Notes under the pieces: model-generated
The model's database searches: none
What the model was told of the DNA's origin: nothing
The model's input: the letters and a program-made list of their open reading frames with translations, nothing else
Translations under genes and position numbers: made by a program
Origin: Patescibacteria group bacterium
Lineage (GTDB): Bacteria > Patescibacteriota > Minisyncoccia > Moranbacterales > JAKLHP01
Reading direction: 5' to 3'
Assembly (NCBI GenBank): GCA_022710085.1
Contig: JAKLHP010000022.1
Location: 1 to 10,696, forward strand
Length of the DNA: 10,696 nucleotides
In this document: piece after piece, positions 3,989 to 10,696 of the stretch
How positions within the stretch are numbered: position 1 is the stretch's first letter
How the letters are laid out: the number at the start of each line of letters is the position of its first letter

Positions 3989-5440
3989 CTATTTTCCTTT
4001 AACTGCCTGGAAGATTACCGTTTCCCGGATGGACTTATTCATAATGAAAGCAAACAGCCTTTCGGACAATCCGCAACCGAAGGCCGGGGGCATTCCGTAT
4101 TCCAAGGCTTCGACAAAATCTTCATCAAACATCTGAGCTTCTTTGTCTCCCGCTTCGCGCGCTTTCATCTGTTCCAAGAATCTTTCTTTCTGATCAATCG
4201 GATCATTGAGCTCTCCGAAAGCATTACAAAGTTCGCTTTGTCCGGCGATAATCTGAAATCTTAGGACTTTTTTGGGATTACTCGGATTTTTTTTGGCCAA
4301 TGGAGAAACCTCGATCGGATGACCAGTTAAAAAACACGGTTGGATTAATTTTTGGCGAACTGTTTTTTTATAAAGCGTGTCGATCATTTTTCCCCTGCTA
4401 TATCCTTTCTCATATTTAATTCCCAATTCATCCGCTTTCGCCTTCAAGACTTCTGTAGAAGCCTCTATGGGATCTTCTAAATCTATTCCGGTTTCTTTTT
4501 TGAATTCCGTAAAATAATCAACTACTGGAAATTTCTTCGACCAGTTAATTTTCTGGTCTTCATGTTCAGTGCCCAGCCCTCCAGTAACTTTTTCTATCAC
4601 TTCCTTGAATAATTTTTCCGAAAATTCCATTCCCTTCTCCAAATCGGAATACGCCCAATAAAATTCCATATGGTCGAATTCCTGAAGATGTTCCCGATCG
4701 ATTCCCTCATTCCGGAAAACTCTTCCGATTTCAAATACTTTTTCATATCCTCCGACTAAAAGTCTTTTCAAGGGAAGCTCCAGGGAAATACGCATATAGA
4801 AATCCTGATCAAGGGCATTATGGTGGGTTATGAATGGTTCAGCATCAGCCCCCCCAGGAATATGCTCGAAAACTGGAGTCTGGACCTCCAGAAATCCGTT
4901 TGAAGACAAATATTGCCTGATGGTCTGCCAAAAAATATTCTTCTTACGAAAAAGCTCCCTGCTTTCCGGATTACACATAAGATCCAGATACCTTCTTCGG
5001 ATAAGTTCCTCGGTATCTTTTATTCCATAATATTCTGTCGGAATTGGACGGATATTTTTGCTCAAGACTTTCCATTCGCGAACTTCCAATGTTTTCTCTT
5101 CTTTTTTGGTTTTAAAAAGCTTTCCTTTTGCTTCGACAAAATCACCAATTTCAATATTATCGACAAATAACTTATATTTTTCATCGCCAATATTTTTTTT
5201 ATTGAGAAAAATCTGGATTTTCCCGCTTCCATCTTCGATGTGGCCAAAAGCTGAACCTCCCATAGGACGGAGTGACTTTACTCTTCCGACCAGAAAAACT
5301 TCATCGGAAATATTATCAAAACTATCAAGAGCTTCTTTGTTGGTCATGGAACGCTCTGAACTTTCAGGATAAACCTCGATTCCTGCCTTTTTGAGATTTT
5401 CTAATTTTTCCAGTTTGGTTTTGAGTATATCTTCTCGCAT
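3989..5440 (-). CDS. lysS: Lysyl-tRNA synthetase (class II)
   Basis: Attaches lysine to tRNA-Lys in the cytoplasm. It has 483 aa, close to the bacterial norm of about 490-505. An OB-fold anticodon-binding domain occupies about residues 45-130 (VFLVGRVKSLR...GSGKIQIFL). Motif 1 lies around residues 166-200 (NGFLEVQTPVFEHIPGGADAEPF). Motif 2 includes Arg243 (VFRNEGIDREHLQEF, 241-255). HPIEVSPLAKKN (374-385) and ELCNAFGELNDP (403-414) shape the lysine pocket. Motif 3 at 449-461 reads GMPPAFGCGLSER rather than the usual ...GLGIGIDR, keeping the Arg but with Glu for Asp. The ATG at 5440 follows a TATAAT box by about 22 nt and has no Shine-Dalgarno. A tRNA-Lys(UUU) gene lies 4 kb away on the other strand. 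Confidence 0.96.
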   Translation of the reverse strand: MREDILKTKLEKLENLKKAGIEVYPESSERSMTNKEALDSFDNISDEVFLVGRVKSLRPMGGSAFGHIEDGSGKIQIFLNKKNIGDEKYKLFVDNIEIGDFVEAKGKLFKTKKEEKTLEVREWKVLSKNIRPIPTEYYGIKDTEELIRRRYLDLMCNPESRELFRKKNIFWQTIRQYLSSNGFLEVQTPVFEHIPGGADAEPFITHHNALDQDFYMRISLELPLKRLLVGGYEKVFEIGRVFRNEGIDREHLQEFDHMEFYWAYSDLEKGMEFSEKLFKEVIEKVTGGLGTEHEDQKINWSKKFPVVDYFTEFKKETGIDLEDPIEASTEVLKAKADELGIKYEKGYSRGKMIDTLYKKTVRQKLIQPCFLTGHPIEVSPLAKKNPSNPKKVLRFQIIAGQSELCNAFGELNDPIDQKERFLEQMKAREAGDKEAQMFDEDFVEALEYGMPPAFGCGLSERLFAFIMNKSIRETVIFQAVKGK

Positions 5441-5462
5441 AAACTTAAATTTAATAAAGCGT

Positions 5463-5468
5463 ATTATA
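5463..5468 (-). promoter_or_regulatory. Putative -10 box (TATAAT) upstream of lysS
   Basis: A perfect TATAAT on the minus strand, 22 nt before the lysS ATG and just after the greA terminator. No good -35 was found at 16-18 nt upstream, so only the -10 is called. The implied leader is very short, about 15 nt. Confidence 0.4.
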
Positions 5469-5502
5469 TTACTATGTTACTTTATTTAGCCTAAATTGAC
5501 AA

Positions 5503-5534
5503 CAAAAAAGAGTCCCGAACGATCAGGACTCTTT
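5503..5534 (-). terminator. Rho-independent terminator after greA
   Basis: On the minus strand a 9-bp perfect stem AAAGAGTCC (5534-5526) / GGACTCTTT (5515-5507), with a 10-nt loop, runs into a T tract (5509-5504). It starts 17 nt after the greA stop. Confidence 0.85.
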
Positions 5535-5550
5535 GAAACAGTATTTTGAT

Positions 5551-6006
5551 TTATTTCACATCCAATATTGAATATTTCACTCTTCCGCCCGGAGTTTCCA
5601 CTTCAATCTTGTCTCCTCTTTCTTTGTCCATAAAAGCTTTTCCCATAGGAGATTCATTGGAAATTTTAAAATTTCCAGGGTCGGCTTCATTGGAACCGAC
5701 AATCTGAAATTCCATTTCTGATCCGTTGAATTTTACTTTCACTTTAGATCCCATCTGTATTCCCTTACTCTTATCATTGCGTTCAACTACCTGAGAATCC
5801 TTGATGATCATTTCGAGTTCAGCAATCCTAGTTTCATTTTCATTCTGTTGTCTTTTGGCTTCAGAATATTCTGCGTTCTCAGAAAGATCCCCTTGTTCCT
5901 TAGCTTCCTTGATAGCCTGGGCAATTTCTTGTCTCACCTTGGTTCTTCTTTCTTCAAGTTCATCTTTAAGTTTTTTTAATCCTTCTTTGGTAATAAGTCG
6001 TGACAT
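5551..6006 (-). CDS. greA: Transcription elongation factor GreA
   Basis: Rescues backtracked RNA polymerase by stimulating cleavage of the nascent RNA 3' end through the secondary channel. It has 151 aa (the usual is about 155-160). The N-terminal antiparallel coiled coil covers residues 1-75, with the tip EQGDLSENAEYSEAK carrying the catalytic acidic pair Asp40 and Glu43. The C-terminal FKBP-like domain is residues 80-151, including the conserved ISNESPMGKAF and VETPGGRVKYSI segments. The ATG at 6006 gives the standard MSRLITKEGLKKL start; no Shine-Dalgarno is present. It appears monocistronic, with its own terminator at 5503-5534. The leader contains a terminator-like hairpin (6036-6061) downstream of a good promoter match, which could attenuate the gene. 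Confidence 0.97.
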   Translation of the reverse strand: MSRLITKEGLKKLKDELEERRTKVRQEIAQAIKEAKEQGDLSENAEYSEAKRQQNENETRIAELEMIIKDSQVVERNDKSKGIQMGSKVKVKFNGSEMEFQIVGSNEADPGNFKISNESPMGKAFMDKERGDKIEVETPGGRVKYSILDVK

Positions 6007-6035
6007 TTTTCTTTTGTTTAAAAAATTACTAAGAG

Positions 6036-6061
6036 AAAAAAAGGTCGCTGAATAATCAGCG
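6036..6061 (-). terminator. Hairpin plus T tract between rseP and greA (terminator or attenuator)
   Basis: On the minus strand CGCTGA (6061-6056) / TCAGCG (6051-6046) forms a perfect 6-bp stem with loop TTAT. ACC and then seven T (6042-6036) follow. It could end the rseP transcript, but it lies downstream of the putative greA promoter at 6093-6121 and so inside the greA leader. Confidence 0.65.
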
Positions 6062-6092
6062 AAGCTTTTAAAAATAATAAAAAGTAATCCTA

Positions 6093-6121
6093 ATATTACT
6101 TATAATTCAATAACTTGTCAA
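6093..6121 (-). promoter_or_regulatory. Putative greA promoter
   Basis: TTGACA (6121-6116), a 17-nt spacer and TAATAT (6098-6093) on the minus strand, giving a predicted start near 6086 and an 80-nt greA leader. The -35 is perfect; the -10 matches 4/6. Confidence 0.5.
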
Positions 6122-6179
6122 GTATTTTCTGACAAAACTTAAAAATTACCGACTTTTGGCTTGTTTCAGATAAAAATTC

Positions 6180-7496
6180 CTAGAATAAATTCTTTAACTT
6201 ATCCAGAATTTCAAACTTGATAAGGTCCCTGAATGTTACCAGGACCATCAGTGTTATCAATGCAATAAAGCCAAAGGTATGTACAAACTGTTCCACCTTC
6301 TGGCTAACCGGAGAACCTTTTATTTTTTCAATCAAAACGAACAGGATCCTTCCTCCATCCAGAGCAGGAAAAGGAAGTCCGTTGATAATTCCAAGATTAA
6401 TACTGAGAAGTGCAATGAACTGAAGGACATAGGAAAAACCAAGGCCGGTGACTTGCTTAGTTAAATAAGCGATTCCCACTGGTCCAGAAATATCAACACT
6501 GACTTTCTGTCCAAAAATCAAATCCCTGATAATACCGAAAAAAGTTGCGAGTATCAGATAAATAAGATTGAGCGTGGTAATGAAACCTTTATAAATCGCT
6601 TCGTACCAGGGATAGCTCACTATGGCTGTTTCTGTCAAAGAAATTCCCAAGGGTCCTTGATCTTCGGGATATTCGCTCCTGGGTTCTCCTTTCAAGACAA
6701 GACTCTCTTTGCCTCTTTTTATTTCAAAAAACACTTCCTTTCCTTTTTCTTCATTGATCACACTCTGAATTTCGGAGATAGAAGAAAAGTTTTTTTGGCA
6801 TTTTGGATTCTCTCCCAGACATTTCACTATTTCGTCCCCTATTTTTATACCCATCTTTTCTGCCGGAGTTCCGGAAACAACCTGGGCAATTTGAATTTTT
6901 GAATTTTCCACTTTTTGGTTTTCTTCAAGAGCCTGCGGAGCTCCCAACAATAAAGCCAGGGAAATCGCACCCCAAGCTAAAACAAAATTCATCATAACTC
7001 CGGCTCCCAGAACTTTGATCCTTATCCAAGCCGATTTTGTGGAAAAGCTATCCTCTTCTTCTTTACACTCTCCATCTTCTCCCTTGATTTTCACAAAACC
7101 GCCCAAGGGAATCCAATTTATCGAGTATATCGTATCTTCACTAAGATTATCCTTATTTTCAGTCTCTTCCTTAGTGTTCCTTTTTCCCCAGATAAATCTG
7201 ATTTTTTTCACTGGAGTGATTCTATCTGTTTCTTGAATTTTGTCAGTAATGACTTCCTTAATAATTTTGGAATCCTTTGTTTCGTATTTAGTAACTTTAA
7301 GTTCGATATTTTCCTTTGTGGATATTTTTTTAATTTTATTCCCTTTTAAAATCTGAAATCCGAATACCCTTGGAGGAAAACCGAAGCCAAATTCTTCAAC
7401 TTTTATTCCATTTCGGCGAGCAACCAAAAAATGCCCCAATTCGTGGACAAAAATCAGGATTCCTAACGCTACGATAAAAACTAATGCAGTTAACAT
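6180..7496 (-). CDS. rseP: RseP-type site-2 intramembrane zinc metalloprotease (M50)
   Basis: Cleaves membrane-embedded substrates, such as anti-sigma factors or remnant signal peptides, in the inner membrane. It has 438 aa. The zinc motif HELGH lies at residues 18-22 in the first transmembrane segment. FGFGFPPRVFG (36-46) follows, then an unusually long charged insert (about 50-122) before YSINWIPLGGFVKIKGED (124-141), both familiar landmarks of the family. A second membrane segment covers about 163-186 and a single PDZ domain about 195-275. The third active-site segment NGLPFPALDGGR (372-383) supplies Asp380. A further hydrophobic C-terminal helix ends near 422. The ATG at 7496 places HELGH correctly; there is no Shine-Dalgarno. 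It follows frr by 93 nt and probably shares its transcript. Confidence 0.93.
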   Translation of the reverse strand: MLTALVFIVALGILIFVHELGHFLVARRNGIKVEEFGFGFPPRVFGFQILKGNKIKKISTKENIELKVTKYETKDSKIIKEVITDKIQETDRITPVKKIRFIWGKRNTKEETENKDNLSEDTIYSINWIPLGGFVKIKGEDGECKEEEDSFSTKSAWIRIKVLGAGVMMNFVLAWGAISLALLLGAPQALEENQKVENSKIQIAQVVSGTPAEKMGIKIGDEIVKCLGENPKCQKNFSSISEIQSVINEEKGKEVFFEIKRGKESLVLKGEPRSEYPEDQGPLGISLTETAIVSYPWYEAIYKGFITTLNLIYLILATFFGIIRDLIFGQKVSVDISGPVGIAYLTKQVTGLGFSYVLQFIALLSINLGIINGLPFPALDGGRILFVLIEKIKGSPVSQKVEQFVHTFGFIALITLMVLVTFRDLIKFEILDKLKNLF

Positions 7497-7589
7497 TTTT
7501 ATTTTGTTCTACTTGTTCAAATTATTTCATTGCATCGCCTGATTAAAAATAACACCGACGCAAAATTAAAAAAATGAACATCTACAACA

Positions 7590-8147
7590 TTAAATGGTTA
7601 ATATATCCTTTTCTTTCTTCTCCTTAATCTCATCGATTTTTTTGTTGTATTCATCGACACTTTTTTGAAGATAATCTTTTCCGGAAAATTTGTCATCTTC
7701 GGAAATCTTTCCTTCTTTTTCCATTTCCTGTATCTCCTTCCAAACTTCTTCTCTGATATTTCTTACCGAGATTTTAGCTTCTTCCGCCCTTTGATTGAGA
7801 AGCTTTACCAGTTCCTTCCTTCTTTCTTCAGTTAAAGAAGGAATATTTATTCTAATGACTTGTCCGTCGTTGTTCGGATTAAATCCTAAATCTGAATCAC
7901 GGATAGCTGACTCAACATTCACCAGACTGTCTTTGTCCCAAGGCTGGATAACAAGAAGCCTGGCTTCCGGAACATTGATATTCGCAACTTGCTTAAGGGG
8001 AGTTTTGGTCCCATAATAATCAACCATGATATTTTCAACCAATGCCGGATTAGCTCTTCCTGTTCTTATCTGGCCAATTTCAACAATCAGATGTTCGATA
8101 GATTTTTCCAGATCACTTTTTTTACCGTCAACAATTTGTTTGTACAT
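7590..8147 (-). CDS. frr: Ribosome recycling factor
   Basis: Splits the post-termination ribosome together with EF-G. From ATG 8147 the protein has 185 aa, exactly the normal RRF size, and starts MYKQIVDGKKSDLEKSIEHL. The hallmark IRTGRANPALVENI (residues 27-40) is followed by the YYGTKTPLKQVANINVPEARLL segment of domain II, then IRINIPSLTEERRKELVKLL and the C-terminal helical domain I ending in an acidic/lysine-rich tail. An in-frame GTG at 8180 would add MGAPSKLAEKC, but that extension has no counterpart in the family and no ribosome binding site, so the later ATG is preferred. The leader (8148-8220) is richer in G+C than its surroundings. Confidence 0.95.
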   Translation of the reverse strand: MYKQIVDGKKSDLEKSIEHLIVEIGQIRTGRANPALVENIMVDYYGTKTPLKQVANINVPEARLLVIQPWDKDSLVNVESAIRDSDLGFNPNNDGQVIRINIPSLTEERRKELVKLLNQRAEEAKISVRNIREEVWKEIQEMEKEGKISEDDKFSGKDYLQKSVDEYNKKIDEIKEKKEKDILTI

Positions 8148-8258
8148 GCATTTTTCTGCGAGCTTTGAAGGGGCACCCACTTGCCGACAGACAAACGAAA
8201 AATAGAACCCACGTCAATTCGCTATTAAAAATTTAAATATTTATCCAGTCTTGATTCT

Positions 8259-9341
8259 TTAGATTTTTCTTAGTCCTGCGTAGATATTATTCGGATTTAA
8301 CGGATCATATTCCAATATCTGAACGGAATTCTCAGAATTCAACTGAAAAGTAACCCAGTTCGTTCCTCCGTCTTCAGATCGATAAATTACTCCGGAATTG
8401 CTATAAATTATCTCGCTTGAATTTTGAGGATTTATTGCTATTGCTCGTATCGGAAACTTGCGAGAACTTTCAAGGATATTTATTTCTTCCCATTTATTTC
8501 CAAAATCACTTCCTTTCAGCATTCCCGAATCCGTTCCGACATACAAAACTCCGGAGTTCCTGGGATCAGCTTTGATTGAATAGGTATTGCTAAGCGAAAA
8601 TGATTTTCCCTCGACAAATTTACTGATATCAATTTCTCCGAGATCATCTATTTTATCCCCTCCATCCATTGTCCTAAGGATGCTTCCCTTGGAAATTGCA
8701 AAATAAACAACTTTGTCATTCGCCGAATCAAAAGAAATATTAATTACCGGGCCATTAGCTTTGGTTATATTTTTCCAGCTTTGTCCTCCGTCAGTAGTTT
8801 TGAAAATCATCCCCTCACTGGTTCCGCAGTACAGAATTCGAGAATCTTTTTTGTTGATGTTTAATGAAGATATTACTGAGCTATTATTAGGTTCGGTATA
8901 AATTTCTTGCCACTCCTTGCCTCCATTCATACTTTTGAAAATCTTCGCTCTGCTGTTTATGGATCCGGTTGCGTAAATAATTTGATCATTATTTACATCA
9001 ATTGCTAGCCCATAAATTTTTGCCAGGGGAAAAATAAGCTTTTCCCACTTTCCAGCTCCATCCCTGGTTACGTACAAGCCATCCTTCTCGGTGCCCAAAT
9101 AGATAACATTGCTATCCTTGAGACTAATTGCCATCGAAAGAACATTGGCAAGGCCGATATTTTTTGTCTCATCTATTTTAACTTTGCTTTCCCAGTTTTT
9201 TCCTCCATCAAAAGACTTCAGAAAACTTCCAATTTTTTTAGTAACCGTGGTCGAAGAAGTAGAAGTTTCTCCTTCCAGACTACAGGCGGAAAAAACTAGC
9301 ATAAAAGAAAAACAGAAAATAATAGCTAAAATCCTTTTCAT
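8259..9341 (-). CDS. Asp-box beta-propeller lipoprotein (Ycf48/sortilin-like)
   Basis: A 360-aa secreted lipoprotein. Residues 1-20 are a lipoprotein signal peptide (MKRILAIIFCFSFMLVFSAC) with the lipid-modified cysteine at 20. A Ser/Thr linker (26-34) follows. The rest is a seven-bladed propeller pattern with Asp-box motifs (S/T-x-D-G-G-x-x-W) at 43-50, 92-99, 137-144, 182-189, 224-231 (degenerate, ending KI), 277-284 (SDFGNKW) and 322-329. Recurrent NVIYLGT/GVLYVGT/NNIYAGL strands lie between them. Similar folds occur in the photosystem II factor Ycf48, sortilins and BNR glycosidases; no catalytic residues can be assigned, so a binding or scaffold role on the cell surface is more likely. 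It is preceded by the divergent tRNA-Lys unit and is 111 nt from frr. Confidence 0.85.
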   Translation of the reverse strand: MKRILAIIFCFSFMLVFSACSLEGETSTSSTTVTKKIGSFLKSFDGGKNWESKVKIDETKNIGLANVLSMAISLKDSNVIYLGTEKDGLYVTRDGAGKWEKLIFPLAKIYGLAIDVNNDQIIYATGSINSRAKIFKSMNGGKEWQEIYTEPNNSSVISSLNINKKDSRILYCGTSEGMIFKTTDGGQSWKNITKANGPVINISFDSANDKVVYFAISKGSILRTMDGGDKIDDLGEIDISKFVEGKSFSLSNTYSIKADPRNSGVLYVGTDSGMLKGSDFGNKWEEINILESSRKFPIRAIAINPQNSSEIIYSNSGVIYRSEDGGTNWVTFQLNSENSVQILEYDPLNPNNIYAGLRKI

Positions 9342-9386
9342 ATCAAAATGATACCATAATGGAAGATAAAGGCAAATAATTTACAG

Positions 9387-9414
9387 TTGACTAATATTTC
9401 AATTCTTGTATAAT
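9387..9414 (+). promoter_or_regulatory. Putative tRNA-Lys promoter
   Basis: TTGACT (9387-9392), a 16-nt spacer and a perfect TATAAT (9409-9414), 75 nt before the tRNA. The transcript start is expected near 9421. Confidence 0.65.
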
Positions 9415-9452
9415 TCTACTTGTTAATAAAAAAGCATTGAAATAATACCTGG

Positions 9453-9471
9453 TCCGCTAGGCCTGCGGACT
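9453..9471 (+). other. GC-rich leader hairpin upstream of tRNA-Lys
   Basis: Perfect stem GTCCGC (9453-9458) / GCGGAC (9466-9471) with a 7-nt loop TAGGCCT, followed by TTTTAAATAGTCTTTT. It lies between the promoter and the mature tRNA 5' end (17 nt before 9489). It could be a weak terminator/attenuator or a processing signal; the poor T tract makes termination uncertain. Confidence 0.5.
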
Positions 9472-9488
9472 TTTAAATAGTCTTTTAT

Positions 9489-9561
9489 GCGTCCATAGCT
9501 CAGTTGGTAGAGCAGCTGCCTTTTAAGCAGACGGTCGGGGGTTCGAATCCCTCTGGACGCA
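9489..9561 (+). tRNA. tRNA-Lys (anticodon TTT)
   Basis: A 73-nt cloverleaf. Acceptor stem GCGTCCA/TGGACGC is fully paired with discriminator A9561. The D arm is GCTC-AGTTGGTA-GAGC, the anticodon loop is CTTTTAA with anticodon TTT, and the T arm is GGGGG-TTCGAAT-CCCTC with one G-T pair. CCA is not encoded. The anticodon stem opens with a G27-A43 mismatch, leaving four clean pairs. The gene has its own promoter and terminator. Confidence 0.97.
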
Positions 9562-9569
9562 CTATATTC

Positions 9570-9604
9570 AAAGCAGAAATTTATTATTTCTGCTTTTTAT
9601 TTTC
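9570..9604 (+). terminator. Rho-independent terminator after tRNA-Lys
   Basis: Perfect 10-bp stem AAGCAGAAAT (9571-9580) / ATTTCTGCTT (9586-9595) with loop TTATT, extended by A9570/T9596. TTTTTATTTT (9594-9603) follows. It begins 9 nt after the tRNA. The rest of the gap up to 9733 shows no gene. Confidence 0.85.
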
Positions 9605-9678
9605 TTGAAATGCCCTGCCTGGATCAATTATGCGTAGCATCTGCAGAAACTACTCGTGATTCATTTTTTGTTTTTATA

Positions 9679-9708
9679 TTGGACAAAAAATCGTTTTTTT
9701 AGTATCAT
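9679..9708 (+). promoter_or_regulatory. Weak candidate promoter for the PEGA-domain gene
   Basis: TTGGAC (9679-9684), an 18-nt spacer and TATCAT (9703-9708), 25 nt before the ATG. It is imperfect at both boxes, but it is the best-placed match after the tRNA terminator. Confidence 0.3.
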
Positions 9709-9733
9709 TTATATTGTTAAATAAACTATTTTT

Positions 9734-10696
9734 ATGCTTAAACGGATATTTTTCTGGACATTGGTAGTCTTTTTCTTTATAGTAGCCCCTACGATTATAT
9801 TCTATTCATTAGGATATCGTTTTAATCCCCAAAGGGGAATTTTTGTTTATACAGGGTCAATTACCATAAAATCAAACCCCCTGAATGTCGAAGTTTTTGT
9901 CGATCAAGTATCTGAAAGCAAAAGCCTCAATAGAATCAACAATTCTTATCACATTGGCGGAATTAAGCCAGGAGAGCACCTGATTGAGGTAAAATCCTCA
10001 GGATTCAATTCTTGGTCGAAAAAAATAACCGTAAATAGCGGAACCTCGACTGAATTCTGGAACGTTCTTCTTACTAAAAATGATTATGAAAAAGCGGAAT
10101 ATTCCGCTCCTAAAATCGAGAACTTCTTTTTTGATCCAGGAAAGAAACTGATGGCTTATATCCAAAGTAAAAATGAAGGATTTATGGTCAATGTCCTTGA
10201 TGTTGATTCCAATGAATCGGAAAATGTTTTCAATTCTGAAGAATACAAGTTTACCGATGATAAAAAAGAAAATATTGAATGGTCCCCTCAATCAAAAAAA
10301 ATAATTGTTCCGGTCGTCAAAGACGGCACAAAAAATTATTTTCTGATCGATGTTAAAAATAAAGAAACCTTTGATTTGAAAAATCTGGCTAAGGTAGAAA
10401 AGATAGAAAAAGTCCGCTGGGATCAGGATAATAAGGACTTCATTTATTATATTTCAGAAGGAAATCTTCACCATTTAGATACCACTGATGTTGAGCATGA
10501 TTCTATCATAGCGAAGAATATAGCCAGTTACGATTTATCTTCCGAATATGTGTATTATTTTCAGCTTCCGAGCGGAATAATATATCGCACAAATTCCAAT
10601 GGGACAAGCGATCCTGAGCAAATTACCACTTCTTCTCCAGACAAGATGAGTGATCCTGGCTATCAGATAACCGTTTATGACAAAAAAAGAATCGCT
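9734..10696 (+). CDS. PEGA-domain, beta-propeller membrane protein (runs off the right edge)
   Basis: The first 321 codons of an open frame without a stop in the window. Residues 1-27 are a positively flanked hydrophobic anchor (MLKRIFFWTLVVFFFIVAPTIIFY). A PEGA-type domain follows (about 40-115): GSITIKSNPLNVEVFVD...GGIKPGEHLIEVKSSGFNSW...ITVNSGTSTEF, the small surface-layer-associated beta domain. From about 125 onward, repeated strand patterns (FFFDPGKKLMAYI, IEWSPQSKKIIVPV, VRWDQDNKDFIYYI, YDLSSEYVYYF) look like a WD40/TolB-like propeller. Such anchored PEGA-propeller proteins are common in Patescibacteria and probably face outward to bind cell-envelope components; a role is not established. 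The ATG at 9734 has no Shine-Dalgarno. It is the only protein gene on the plus strand. Confidence 0.82.
   Translation, partial: MLKRIFFWTLVVFFFIVAPTIIFYSLGYRFNPQRGIFVYTGSITIKSNPLNVEVFVDQVSESKSLNRINNSYHIGGIKPGEHLIEVKSSGFNSWSKKITVNSGTSTEFWNVLLTKNDYEKAEYSAPKIENFFFDPGKKLMAYIQSKNEGFMVNVLDVDSNESENVFNSEEYKFTDDKKENIEWSPQSKKIIVPVVKDGTKNYFLIDVKNKETFDLKNLAKVEKIEKVRWDQDNKDFIYYISEGNLHHLDTTDVEHDSIIAKNIASYDLSSEYVYYFQLPSGIIYRTNSNGTSDPEQITTSSPDKMSDPGYQITVYDKKRIA

Noticed and set aside
8148..8180. N-terminal extension of RRF from an in-frame GTG
   Set aside because: The added 11 residues have no counterpart in the family; ATG 8147 gives the normal 185-aa protein.
9421..9488. T-box riboswitch in the tRNA-Lys, lysS or serS leaders
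   Set aside because: Leaders are too short, no T-box consensus bulge was seen, and T-boxes sense tRNAs rather than precede them.
9998..10291. Minus-strand 97-codon ORF
   Set aside because: It is antisense to the PEGA-domain gene, which is open through the window end with recognisable domains.

Overview
This is a low-GC bacterial chromosomal fragment whose gene content and style suggest a member of the Candidate Phyla Radiation (Patescibacteria, probably Parcubacteria/Moranbacteria-like). The pointers are compact housekeeping genes, an archaeal-RibL-like cytidylyltransferase, a secreted protein with an NGQW...HGNPSA segment, a LysRS with an unusual motif 3, an RseP protease with an expanded cytoplasmic insert, and a PEGA/beta-propeller membrane protein. 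The taxonomic call is inference. Complete genes end in TAA, TAG and TGA, so the standard bacterial code applies.

Almost everything from 1 to 9341 is on the minus strand and is listed here in transcription order. An Asp-box (Ycf48/sortilin-like) lipoprotein (8259-9341) is followed by frr (7590-8147), the site-2 protease rseP (6180-7496), greA (5551-6006) with a terminator, and lysS (3989-5440). A tight gene string follows: a broken 47-codon ORF (3845-3985), a Cys-rich DUF6485-type protein (3642-3839), an HD-domain hydrolase (2944-3582), a decayed DUF3850-type gene (2695-2942), a PAP2 phosphatase (2158-2694), a membrane-anchored Cys-rich protein (1646-2161) and a RibL/TagD-type nucleotidyltransferase (1227-1640). 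Gaps in this string are mostly 0-6 nt.

The accessory part is 341-1300. It holds three small genes: two tandem lysine/arginine-rich 54-55 aa proteins (1037-1204, GTG start, and 854-1018) and an 86-87 aa protein with a C-x4-H-x11-C-x2-C cluster (448-711). They form two promoter-gene-terminator units. Each unit is preceded by a copy of a 58-bp direct repeat containing TTGACA-18-TAAAAT. The upstream copy doubles as the 3' end of the nucleotidyltransferase gene. These three genes have canonical AGGAGG ribosome binding sites, while none of the other complete genes in the window shows one. The 5' part of serS runs off the left edge.

On the plus strand, a promoter, a leader hairpin, tRNA-Lys(UUU) and a terminator occupy 9387-9604. 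They are followed by the first 321 codons of a PEGA-domain/beta-propeller membrane protein that runs off the right edge. No CRISPR array, insertion sequence or attachment site was seen, and no stretch over 300 bases lacks a gene.
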